Source: JAHOYW01 sp963664605
Lineage (GTDB): Bacteria > Verrucomicrobiota > Lentisphaeria > Victivallales > Victivallaceae
NCBI GenBank assembly: GCA_963664605.1
Contig: OY761536.1
Coordinates: 2,046,001 to 2,110,000, forward strand
Direction: 5' to 3'
Length of the DNA stretch: 64,000 nt
Shown: positions 9,257 through 17,421 of the stretch, one piece after another
Numbering within the stretch: the stretch's first letter is position 1
Layout: each line of letters begins with the position of its first letter
Position numbers and translations under genes: made by a program
Notes under the pieces: generated by a model
The model's input: the letters and a program-made list of their open reading frames with translations, nothing else
Database searches by the model: none
What the model was told of the DNA's origin: nothing

Positions 9257-10135
9257 ATGGCTGAAATTAAAGCGATGCTGGGTTTTGATATGGAAACCGA
9301 TATTGGCAGTTGGACGTCTGGATATGAAGGCATGAAGTATGGTACGCCGATAATTTTCGATGTTCTGAAAAAACACAATATAAGCGGGACTTTTTATTTT
9401 ACCGGCGATGCTGCCAGGAAAAATCCTGGAACAGTAGAAAGTGTTGTTGATGCCGGGCATGAAATCGGATGTCATACGCTTTTTCACGAAACTATCGGTG
9501 AGCCGCTTTTTGAAATTCCAGGTATGATTCCGATTTTACCGGAAGAAGTTGAAAACCGGATAAAGCTGGCTACTGAATGGGTCGAAGAAGTCGCCGGGGT
9601 TCGTCCCAGTGCGTTCCGCTGTCCGCGCCTTTTCGGTTCCAACGAAGTTGTTAATGCTTTGGAAAATCTTGGCTACCAGAGTGACGCGACTTATCCGATG
9701 TATTTTTTCCGGGAGCGCCTTACACCGTATCATCCGTCTAAAGATGATTGGACAAAGGAAGGTGATATGAAGCTGGTTGAGCTTCCTAACTTTGCTAATC
9801 TGGCGCTGGATTCCAAAGATGAATATGGCCGGGATATGGATCAATGGCCTTTATTTCGCACAGAGAGCGCTGAAAAATTAATGGAGCATGTCAAAGCTTA
9901 TATCGGCTATTGCAAAGAGCGTGGTGTTGAGCCGTTTCTGTGTTTTTATTTTCATCCATGGGAGTTCTGGAAAATGCCTGAAGGCCTGATTTATTCAGGC
10001 GAGGGCGCAGTACTGCCTGACCCGTTTATAATAAAAAACTGCGGCGAATACGCGGCAGAACAATTTGACATAATGATTTCCATGCTCAAAGAGTTGGGAA
10101 CTGAATTTTGTCAGGCAAAACAAATAAAAGCTTAA
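9257..10135 (+). CDS. Polysaccharide deacetylase family protein (NodB fold)
   Basis: A 292-residue cytoplasmic-looking protein (no signal peptide) with NodB homology landmarks: strand-1 metal motif LGFDMETD, GTFYFTGDAA, the zinc-ligand motif GHEIGCHTLFHE and FRCPRLFGSNEV. The second acidic residue of the usual DD pair is replaced by the D-x-E-x-D pattern seen in the allantoinase/PuuE-like branch, so it may act on a small amide rather than a polymer. No strong ribosome site precedes the ATG. It is the first gene of a probable three-gene operon with a TIM-barrel-like protein and an M24 protein, behind a near-consensus promoter. Confidence 0.82.
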   Translation: MAEIKAMLGFDMETDIGSWTSGYEGMKYGTPIIFDVLKKHNISGTFYFTGDAARKNPGTVESVVDAGHEIGCHTLFHETIGEPLFEIPGMIPILPEEVENRIKLATEWVEEVAGVRPSAFRCPRLFGSNEVVNALENLGYQSDATYPMYFFRERLTPYHPSKDDWTKEGDMKLVELPNFANLALDSKDEYGRDMDQWPLFRTESAEKLMEHVKAYIGYCKERGVEPFLCFYFHPWEFWKMPEGLIYSGEGAVLPDPFIIKNCGEYAAEQFDIMISMLKELGTEFCQAKQIKA

Positions 10136-10163
10136 GATAGTTGTGAGTTGTGAGTAAAAAAAC

Positions 10164-10189
10164 GGTAGCTCCAGTCTTCAGGACGGCAA
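10164..10189. repeat. Degenerate copy of the dispersed GGTCTTCAGACC palindrome
   Basis: GGTAGCTCCAGTCTTCAGGACGGCA aligns with the better palindrome at 13218-13243 and the copy at 56712-56737. It lies between two genes of the deacetylase operon. Confidence 0.45.
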
Positions 10190-10190
10190 T

Positions 10191-10220
10191 TTAAACCTTA
10201 ACCCTTAAATCTTAAAATTT
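10191..10220. repeat. Telomere-like CTTAAMC short-unit repeat
   Basis: The stretch is built of CTTAA-based heptamers (TTAAACC, TTAACCC, TTAAATC, TTAAAAT). It shares the 16-mer AACCCTTAAATCTTAA with 59045-59079. Both copies end within 10 bases of a start codon that lacks a Shine-Dalgarno sequence. Confidence 0.6.
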
Positions 10221-10224
10221 GAAT

Positions 10225-11988
10225 ATGGATACTATTAGAATTTGGCGTTCTCCCTACAGTCCTTTCGGTCAAAGGAAACGACTGGAAATAGACCGTGAAT
10301 CAGAAACATTCATTGCTGAGCAGGTATATACGGACGAAGAACTTTCCGGAATAGCCGAAGCTGGGTTTAATGCTATATGGGTGCATGCTTTATTGCATCA
10401 GGTGGTAAACTCACCGGTTTTGCCGGAGCTTGGAGTGAATTGTGAAATTCACCTTAATGCTTTGCGTAAGCTGATTACCCGTGCGGCTGAACATGGTTTA
10501 AAAGTTTTTCTTTATATGCAGCCTCCGCGCGCTTTGCCGACGGATCACCCTTTTTGGAAAAAACATCCGGAAGTCGGAGGGCACATTGAAGAAAAACTTT
10601 CCGCTGATGATTCATCAGAAGCTGTAGATTACCGCTGTTTCTGCACATCTCAAGTAATTGTTAAAAAATATTTGCGCAGCGCCTCAGAAATACTGGCGCG
10701 AGAACTCCCGGGATTAGGCGGAATAATAATGATTACCGCCTCCGAGTATTCATCGCATTGTATTGCCCGCTGCGGTAATACTTTAGGTTCGATGGGGGAA
10801 ATAATCAAAGTGGAAACGACATGCCCGCGTTGTGCTGAACGCGAACCTGCGGAGATCATATCTGAAATCATTACTTTGATGCGCGACGGTATTAGGGCTG
10901 TATCCGATGAAATGGAGATATTGGCGTGGAACTGGTCGTGGAGCTTTTATTATAACAGGCCATGCCGGGAAGTGATTGAGCGTCTGCCGAAAGATGTTAT
11001 TCTAATGGCTGGTTTTGAGCGTGGCGGAGCGCAGGATTACTGCGGACATAAAAATGCGGTTGTTGATGAATATTCAATTTCCTATGCCGGGCCTTCCGAG
11101 CAATGCAGGGAGGCGTTTGCTGTGGCTAATGAATGCGGTTTGCGCACCGCGGTGAAACTGCAATTCGGAACTACACACGAACTTGCTACAGTAGTCAGTC
11201 TGCCCCTGATCGGCAATCTGTTCCGCAAAGCTGATTTTATGCGCAGCAATAATATGGCTGGATTTATGGGATGCTGGAATTTTGGAAATATGTTGAGCAC
11301 CAATACAGCCGCGTTCAATTACTTTTTATCCAAAGAAGCACCGTTAGACGAAGTTGAAGCTCTCAAGGCTTTTGCCGAAAGTTATATGCCTGGCTGTAAA
11401 GCAGATGAAGTTATAAAAGCATGGTATGCTTTCGCTGAAGCAATGCTGAATTATCCATTCGGTATCCCATATCTTTATGCCGGGCCGACTAATTATTCGC
11501 TGGCGTATACCCCGCACCCTCAAGCTCTTAATAAGATTCCGGCGGGAAGAGCGTGGTTAGATGATAAACGCGGCGATGATTTAAGCGGATGTTTGAAAGA
11601 TTTTACGGTTGATGAAATTATTGCCGGGTTTGAAAAACTTTACCTTATGTGGTCTGATGGAGTTTCCATGCTTGAAAAGGCGTTATCCGGCTGTGCTTCG
11701 GCTAATGCCGTAAATGAGCTGAACAATGCTAAAGTTTGCAGTGCTGTTTTCCACAGCACCTGGAATACTTTCAGGTTTTATAAACTGCGCCTTGACTGGT
11801 CGGAAGACAAAATCGAAGAATACAAAAATATCGCGAAAGATGAAATTGCGGTACTGGAGGCTATTAAACCGGTTGTTGCTTCAGATAAGCGGTTCGGCTA
11901 TCATTCTGAGGCTCATGCTTATATGTTTAATGAGGAAATGATCGAGGAAAAAATAAAAAATTTAAAAACGCAAGCCAATAGAAATTAA
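10225..11988 (+). CDS. Uncharacterised TIM-barrel-like (glycoside-hydrolase-like) protein
   Basis: I do not recognise a named family. The protein begins MDTIRIWRSPYSPFGQRKR, and the segments EAGFNAIWVHALLHQ and AAEHGLKVFLYMQPPRALP look like early strands and helices of a glycosidase-type (beta/alpha)8 barrel. A Cys cluster follows (HCIARCG ... TCPRCAERE, residues ~175-200), possibly structural metal binding. About 588 residues and no signal peptide. ATG 10225 is chosen over TTG six bases upstream; neither has a ribosome site because the CTTAA repeat abuts it. It is cotranscribed with the deacetylase and the M24 protein, which suggests sugar-derivative catabolism, but this is inference. Confidence 0.6.
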   Translation: MDTIRIWRSPYSPFGQRKRLEIDRESETFIAEQVYTDEELSGIAEAGFNAIWVHALLHQVVNSPVLPELGVNCEIHLNALRKLITRAAEHGLKVFLYMQPPRALPTDHPFWKKHPEVGGHIEEKLSADDSSEAVDYRCFCTSQVIVKKYLRSASEILARELPGLGGIIMITASEYSSHCIARCGNTLGSMGEIIKVETTCPRCAEREPAEIISEIITLMRDGIRAVSDEMEILAWNWSWSFYYNRPCREVIERLPKDVILMAGFERGGAQDYCGHKNAVVDEYSISYAGPSEQCREAFAVANECGLRTAVKLQFGTTHELATVVSLPLIGNLFRKADFMRSNNMAGFMGCWNFGNMLSTNTAAFNYFLSKEAPLDEVEALKAFAESYMPGCKADEVIKAWYAFAEAMLNYPFGIPYLYAGPTNYSLAYTPHPQALNKIPAGRAWLDDKRGDDLSGCLKDFTVDEIIAGFEKLYLMWSDGVSMLEKALSGCASANAVNELNNAKVCSAVFHSTWNTFRFYKLRLDWSEDKIEEYKNIAKDEIAVLEAIKPVVASDKRFGYHSEAHAYMFNEEMIEEKIKNLKTQANRN

Positions 11989-12013
11989 TTCAAATAAAAC
12001 AGGAGAACTCAAA

Positions 12014-13189
12014 ATGAGTAACGGACCAATGATTCCAATTAATGAGTACGCTGAACGCAGAGCCCGCGCAGCAAAGCTGATTGCAAATGAAGGATTTGAT
12101 GTACTTGTCGCTAATTCCAGCGATGCTGATGCATCCAATGTCCGGTATTTTTCAAATTTCTGGCCGCTTTTTGAAATGGGTGGCGTGGCAATTGCGCCGT
12201 CTGGCGCGTCAGCCCTGATGGTTGGCCTGGAATCCGGTGAGTTTGCCGCCGGGCGCAGTCCGATGGAAAATATCCACAAGGTGAGACATTACCGTGAAAC
12301 AGCCAATCCCGCCTATCCCGGTCATGCCGGAAGCAGTTTTAATGACGTGTTCGAGTCAATCGGAGTCAAGAGTGTGAAGCGGATCGGGGTTGCTGGTTAC
12401 CTCTGTACAAATATGGCAATGTACGAAGGACTTAAAGAGGCCTATCCTGATGCTGAAATTGTCAATGCGGATCATATCACTACAAAGCTCAGGGCAGTAA
12501 AATCCCCAGCGGAACTCGCTTGTCTGCGTGAAGGTCTGCGAATTGGCGAGATTGCGCTTGACGCGATGTTGAAAGCAGTTAAACCAGGCATGACCGAATT
12601 AGAGCTGACTGGAGTCGCGATCAACGCGATTTACGCAAATGGAGCGGAATGTGAAGCTCATACTGTTTATTCATTTGGCGGAAAGAAAACCACAAATGCT
12701 ATTTCCCGCGGTACTCACCGCAAACTTGAGAAAGGCGATATTGTCCAAATCAATGTCGGCGGGAAAGTTGATGGCTATTCTCCATCGGTAGGACGTCCGA
12801 TTTGTCTTGGAAAGATGACTGAACGGCAGCGCAGCCTGATTGAATATGGAAAAGAAATGCACTATAAAACTTTTGAGCTTGTACAGGCTGGTACAGTAGC
12901 TAAAGAAGTTACCATCAAATATGAAGAAATGGTTAAAGCCGCCGGAATGGAAAAATATTATCTCTACGGCCCCTGTCACGGGCTCGGCTTGATGGAAGTG
13001 GAACAGCCCTGGATGGAATCGATCAGCGAATACACTTTGGAAACTAATATGACTTTCCAGGCGGACACTTTCTTCCATGATGAAGATTTCGGTTTGCGCT
13101 GGGAAAACGGTCTCCGTGTCAGCGAATCCGGTCCAGCCGAAATGCTGAACAAAGGTACGCATATGGATATTATCGAAATAGATTGTTAA
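12014..13189 (+). CDS. M24 (creatinase/prolidase-fold) protein with altered metal site
   Basis: The protein has a creatinase-type N-domain (residues 1-160) and a pita-bread C-domain (PAELACLREGLRIGE, GPCHGLGLMEVEQPW, GLRWENGLRVSESG). In metal-dependent M24 peptidases five ligands are D, D, H, E, E. Here they read N247, S258, H322, D351 and E364, so the first two are lost and the fourth is changed. That is what one expects of creatinase-like C-N hydrolases, or of a non-catalytic homologue, rather than an aminopeptidase. A good AGGAGA ribosome site precedes ATG 12014. The 25-bp gap to the upstream gene supports an operon. Confidence 0.82.
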   Translation: MSNGPMIPINEYAERRARAAKLIANEGFDVLVANSSDADASNVRYFSNFWPLFEMGGVAIAPSGASALMVGLESGEFAAGRSPMENIHKVRHYRETANPAYPGHAGSSFNDVFESIGVKSVKRIGVAGYLCTNMAMYEGLKEAYPDAEIVNADHITTKLRAVKSPAELACLREGLRIGEIALDAMLKAVKPGMTELELTGVAINAIYANGAECEAHTVYSFGGKKTTNAISRGTHRKLEKGDIVQINVGGKVDGYSPSVGRPICLGKMTERQRSLIEYGKEMHYKTFELVQAGTVAKEVTIKYEEMVKAAGMEKYYLYGPCHGLGLMEVEQPWMESISEYTLETNMTFQADTFFHDEDFGLRWENGLRVSESGPAEMLNKGTHMDIIEIDC

Positions 13190-13217
13190 TTAACATCTAA
13201 CATCGAATGAAAAACCT

Positions 13218-13243
13218 GGGAGCGCCGGTCTTCAGACCGGCAT
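13218..13243. repeat. REP-like palindrome, best copy
   Basis: GCCGGTCTTCAGACCGGC at 13224-13241 is a perfect 7-bp inverted repeat with TTCA loop, preceded by GGGAGC. Related copies lie at 56712-56737 and, more degenerate, at 10164-10189. It sits between the convergent M24 and dxs genes and could also act as a bidirectional terminator. Confidence 0.7.
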
Positions 13244-13293
13244 TTCTTTATTCCTGCAATAAAATAAAAGGACTTGCACACAGCGTTAATAAA

Positions 13294-15162
13294 TTATTTT
13301 ATAGTATCTTTTATTTTATCTATGATTTTCTCTGGAGACATACCGTGATTTTCGCGGAGAGCTTGCGGTGTACCATGAGGGATTATTTCTGATTCCCAGC
13401 CGAAATGTTTGATAGCTTTATGTTTGCAATTGATTAGATCTTCATCTACTTCTGAAGCTAATCCTCCGGTTATTTGACAGTCTTCTAAAGTGAATATCGG
13501 CATTTTTTCAGCTTGCTTTCTCAGCATCTCTGTGTCGAACGGACTAATAAAACGGATATTTACCACTGTTATTTCAATATTCTCTTCAGCCAGCTTTTCG
13601 GCTATTTCCAATGCGTTGAAAACTTCCGGCCCCATCGCCCATATTGCTCCGTCTTTTCCTTCGCGGACAACTTCTGCCTTGCCTGTTTCCAGCACGGCAA
13701 CAGGATCATTTGAAAGAGTTTTTACCTGCTTTGACGCTCCGCGCGGATAACGTATAACTACCGGTGAATTCATATCATAGGCGGTGAAAATCATTTGGCG
13801 CAGTTCGTTCTCATCTTTCGGAGCCATGATGCTGAGATTAGGCAGTCCACGGAAAAATCCAAGATCATGAATTCCGTGATGAGTAGGGCCGTCTTCGACA
13901 ATACCCGCGCGGTCAAGACAGAATATTACCGGCAGATTTTGCAGGCAGACGTCATGAAATACACAATCAAAAGCGCGTTGCATGAAAGTCGCATATAACG
14001 CGACTACTGGCCGAAGTCCTGATGCCGCCAATCCCGAGGCGAACACTACCGCGTGTTCCTCAGCTATACCAACATCGTAAAATTTATCAGGAAATTCTTT
14101 GCTGAATTTCGTTAGCCCCGTTCCTTTTGCCATTGCGGCGGTGATAACCGCGAGTGCTTCTTTCTGTTTGGCCAGTTCAATCATTGTTTCACCAAAAGCC
14201 TTGGAGAACGTTAATTCGCTTTTGCCATTCTTCTTACCGGTTGCGGCGTTAAACGCGGACATGCCGTGGAATTTTTCAGGAGCTTCTTCAGCGGGTTGAT
14301 AGCCGCGTCCCTTTTCAGTAATAACGTGGATCAGCAGAGGCCGCGCCGGTTCACTCAAGCCATCCAGGGCGCGAATCAGTTTCGGCAAATTATGCCCGTC
14401 GAGCGGTCCAATATAACGGAAGCCAAGTTCTTCGAAAAATACTCCCGGCAAAAATATACTTTTGATGGTTTCTTCAATTCTGTTGATTGTCTTGCTGATA
14501 CTGTTATGTCCCGGGATCTTACGCACCATCATTTTTGCCATATTTTTAAAACGATTGTAACCGTGACCGGAAATTATGCGGTTGAGTGATGAAGGAATTG
14601 CGCCGACATTTTCGGATATGGACATTTTGTTGTCGTTGACCACGATAATAAGCCGACGGGTATTTTCACTGACATTGTTTAAGCCTTCAAGGGATATTCC
14701 GCAGTTCAATGAACCGTCGCCGACAACTGCGATGACGTTTTCATTACTGCCTTGGCGTTCCGATGCGACAATCATTCCCAGTGCCGCTGAAATAGCCGTG
14801 CCGGCGTGTCCGGCTCCAAAACAATCGTATTCTGATTCCTCTCGCGAAAGAAAACCGCGGCAGCCTTCGTAATTGCGCAAAGTTTTGAAAATATCTTTTC
14901 TGCCGGTAAGCAGTTTATGGACATAACCTTGATGGCCAACGTCCCAGACAAGTTTGTCTTTAGGAGAGTTGAAAACATAGTGTAAAGCGATAGTAAGCTC
15001 AACGACGCCAAGATTAGACGCAAGATGACCGCCGGTTTGCGAAACCGTATCGATCAGGACTTGCCTTATTTCTGCGGCTAAAGCGGGCAGCTCTTCTATT
15101 GAGAGTTTTTTTAGATCAGTCGGGGACTGAATTTTATCAAGTAAATTTGTGTTATTTTGCAT
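13294..15162 (-). CDS. dxs: 1-deoxy-D-xylulose-5-phosphate synthase
   Basis: Thiamine-diphosphate enzyme joining pyruvate and glyceraldehyde-3-phosphate, the first step of the MEP isoprenoid pathway. Full-length at 622 residues. Visible landmarks are the ThDP/Mg motif GDGSLNCGISLEGLNN, the N-terminal QTGGHLASNLGVVELTIALHYVF, the transketolase pyrimidine domain DVGIAEEHAVVFASGLA, and DRAGIVEDGPTHHGIHDLGF. It is flanked by convergent and divergent neighbours, so it is monocistronic. Confidence 0.98.
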   Translation of the reverse strand: MQNNTNLLDKIQSPTDLKKLSIEELPALAAEIRQVLIDTVSQTGGHLASNLGVVELTIALHYVFNSPKDKLVWDVGHQGYVHKLLTGRKDIFKTLRNYEGCRGFLSREESEYDCFGAGHAGTAISAALGMIVASERQGSNENVIAVVGDGSLNCGISLEGLNNVSENTRRLIIVVNDNKMSISENVGAIPSSLNRIISGHGYNRFKNMAKMMVRKIPGHNSISKTINRIEETIKSIFLPGVFFEELGFRYIGPLDGHNLPKLIRALDGLSEPARPLLIHVITEKGRGYQPAEEAPEKFHGMSAFNAATGKKNGKSELTFSKAFGETMIELAKQKEALAVITAAMAKGTGLTKFSKEFPDKFYDVGIAEEHAVVFASGLAASGLRPVVALYATFMQRAFDCVFHDVCLQNLPVIFCLDRAGIVEDGPTHHGIHDLGFFRGLPNLSIMAPKDENELRQMIFTAYDMNSPVVIRYPRGASKQVKTLSNDPVAVLETGKAEVVREGKDGAIWAMGPEVFNALEIAEKLAEENIEITVVNIRFISPFDTEMLRKQAEKMPIFTLEDCQITGGLASEVDEDLINCKHKAIKHFGWESEIIPHGTPQALRENHGMSPEKIIDKIKDTIK

Positions 15163-15277
15163 ATTTAAATAAGATAATCAATAATTCCATTTTTGCAATC
15201 ATCAAATTTGCTTTTATCTCCTCAACAAGTATATTTTTTTACCGTTCAATGATTTTAAATCTTAAAGAGAGGATAAA

Positions 15278-16033
15278 ATGTCAAAGTTTCTAATCAGTTT
15301 ATTAACTATTATTTGTTGCTGTTCGGTTATTTTGAAAGCCGGGGACCCGCTTAAACATAATATGGCAAAAAAAGATTTGCTTGATAAGATGGAAAAAGCA
15401 GTCGACCCCAAAGGGGCGGCTAAAAAATGGAAAACTCTTGTCGTCAAGATGCAGATGCAGGTGCCTATGCAGCAGCAGAAGATGTCTGTTACCGCCATGT
15501 ATAAATTCCCTGATAAAAGCAAAGGAATCGCGACAATTCCGGGAGCTCCTACAACAATTGAAGTTGTCAATGGAAAACAGGCATGGAAAGAAACTGTTGG
15601 CTTAGGAATACAGATGAAAAGCGGTGTGCAGCTGGCTTTTGCCAGATTCGAATGCAGGAAATCTAATCCAGCTTTAAACCCTACCGAAATATATGCGAAA
15701 ATTACACTTGATCCTTATTTATACAAGATCGGAGAATATTCCTGTTATAAACTTATTTGCGCTTTACCGGCTGAACTCAAGGTTGAGCCAAGTCAGGTTT
15801 TTGTTGATAACAAAGATTTTCTAATTCGTCGGAGCATTGAGAACCAGCTTACTGATATGGGGGTTATCCCGGTATCAATTGACAGTTCGGATTATAAGGT
15901 CATGAATGGTATAAAGGTTGCTGTAACTGTTAAAACAAGTATAATGGGAATAGGAATAGTTGGAAAAATATTATCTGTTGAACCTGATGAAAAGATTCCT
16001 GATTCTGAATTTCAATTACCCAAAGATAAATAA
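15278..16033 (+). CDS. Exported LolA-like outer-membrane-lipoprotein-sorting-fold protein
   Basis: A signal peptide (MSKFLISLLTIICCCSVILKAG) precedes a 230-residue mature region. The mature part has the pattern of LolA/LppX-type half-barrel proteins: DLLDKMEKAVDPKGAAKKW at the N-terminus, repeated hydrophobic strands, and a C-terminal VEPDEKIPDSEFQLP like the 'kIPdslFqlP' ending of that group. Its stop overlaps the start of the downstream S41 protease as TAATG, implying translational coupling. It probably acts in the periplasm. The specific ligand is unknown; the fold call is by pattern only. Confidence 0.6.
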   Translation: MSKFLISLLTIICCCSVILKAGDPLKHNMAKKDLLDKMEKAVDPKGAAKKWKTLVVKMQMQVPMQQQKMSVTAMYKFPDKSKGIATIPGAPTTIEVVNGKQAWKETVGLGIQMKSGVQLAFARFECRKSNPALNPTEIYAKITLDPYLYKIGEYSCYKLICALPAELKVEPSQVFVDNKDFLIRRSIENQLTDMGVIPVSIDSSDYKVMNGIKVAVTVKTSIMGIGIVGKILSVEPDEKIPDSEFQLPKDK

Positions 16034-17325
16034 TGCGGATAATTTTACTATTAATTTTTGTTTTTGCAGTTGGCGTCAATGTTGAAGCTGGAAAAGAACA
16101 AAAACGTGCTGAACAAGTTCTGACAGAAGTATGGAACGAAGTCGGCAACAGGCATTTTAATAAGGATTTCAAGGAAAAATACCGGAACCTTTATAAAAAA
16201 TTTGAGCCTGTTATTTTAAAGTGCCGCAATGACGCGGAACTTGCCAAGGAAATCAATAAACTCCTGCATGAACTCGGACAAAGCCATATTGTCCTCCTGC
16301 CGCCGGTCAGCGACAGTTTTTCGAAAGCGATGTCGTCCATCCGTAAAAATTTGACGCAGAATAAACAGCGCCGCTACCATGCGAGAAAAAATCCTCCGCC
16401 TGATTTACCTGCGGATACCGGAATTACCGTATCACAAAGCAATAACCAGATCTGTGTTATCCGGGTAAGGAAAAATTCACCTGCCGACAAAGCCGGAATA
16501 AATATGGGGGATGTGATCCAGGAGATTAATGGAATTATTCTGCGCCCCGAAAGAGCATCATATGTTGGTTGGCCGCTTATTGCGCGGGCATTGCTGGCTG
16601 GACAGCCGGACAGTGAAGTTACAATTAAAATATTAAATTCTAAAAACGTCAGACGTACTGTTAAGCTGATTCGGCAGATAAATGGTGAAAAATGGTTCAA
16701 ATTCGGGATTCTGCCGCGTTCATACAGTGATTTTTACGCAGCTATTCTGCCGGGCAATGTCGGTTATGTGCAGTTCACCGCGTTTACCACGCCGATGCTG
16801 TTCCGTTTCCGTGGAGCCATTGTTGGTAAATTGAGTAATGTCAAGGCATTGATTATTGATATGCGTGGAAACATTGGCGGTATGCTGATGTATCCACCCT
16901 GGCTGGCGGCATGGTGTTGTGCTGAAACGGTTCCATTCGGAAAATTAATTATAAAGGGTACGCCATTGACACCGAAATCTTTTCCGCAGGCAAAGTGTTT
17001 TAAGGGGCCGGTCGCTATCTTGATCGACAATTATTCCTACAGTTGCGCGGAGGTTTTTCCAGCCGGAATGCAGGACGCTAAGAAAGCCCGGATTTTCGGA
17101 ACAACCACTTCCGGTAAATGCCTGCCGTCTGTGTTTTTAAAGCTGCCCTGCGGTTTTCGTTTGCAAACGGTTATGGGCAGCATAGTACGTGCCAGCGGTA
17201 AAAAGATTGAAGGTATTGGGGTTGAACCGGATGAAAAAGTTATGTTGAGTATAAAATCCCTGCGCAATGGGCAGGACAATGTTATTGAAGCAGCTAGAAA
17301 GTATTTGTTGAAGTGTGAACCGTGA
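16033..17325 (+). CDS. S41-family (C-terminal processing type) protease with PDZ domain
   Basis: Signal peptide MRIILLLIFVFAVGVNVEAG, an N-terminal helical region, a PDZ domain (residues ~130-215: GITVSQSNNQICVIRVRKN, SPADKAGINMGDVIQEING) and the S41 catalytic core. The Ser/Lys dyad is likely S337 in NYSYSCAEVF and K362 in GTTTSGKCLP. The oxyanion segment DMRGNIGGMLMYPPW is present. At 430 residues it matches tail-specific-protease relatives acting in the periplasm. It is coupled to the LolA-like gene by a one-base overlap, so the two probably form a functional pair. Confidence 0.88.
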   Translation: MRIILLLIFVFAVGVNVEAGKEQKRAEQVLTEVWNEVGNRHFNKDFKEKYRNLYKKFEPVILKCRNDAELAKEINKLLHELGQSHIVLLPPVSDSFSKAMSSIRKNLTQNKQRRYHARKNPPPDLPADTGITVSQSNNQICVIRVRKNSPADKAGINMGDVIQEINGIILRPERASYVGWPLIARALLAGQPDSEVTIKILNSKNVRRTVKLIRQINGEKWFKFGILPRSYSDFYAAILPGNVGYVQFTAFTTPMLFRFRGAIVGKLSNVKALIIDMRGNIGGMLMYPPWLAAWCCAETVPFGKLIIKGTPLTPKSFPQAKCFKGPVAILIDNYSYSCAEVFPAGMQDAKKARIFGTTTSGKCLPSVFLKLPCGFRLQTVMGSIVRASGKKIEGIGVEPDEKVMLSIKSLRNGQDNVIEAARKYLLKCEP

Positions 17326-17421
17326 GCTTTCTAAGAATAGTTTTGAATAATTTATCCGTCTTATTTGAAAAAAGTCTGTGAATGGATTAAGATATAAGGA
17401 ATTAATTCAGGGATATAGCAA

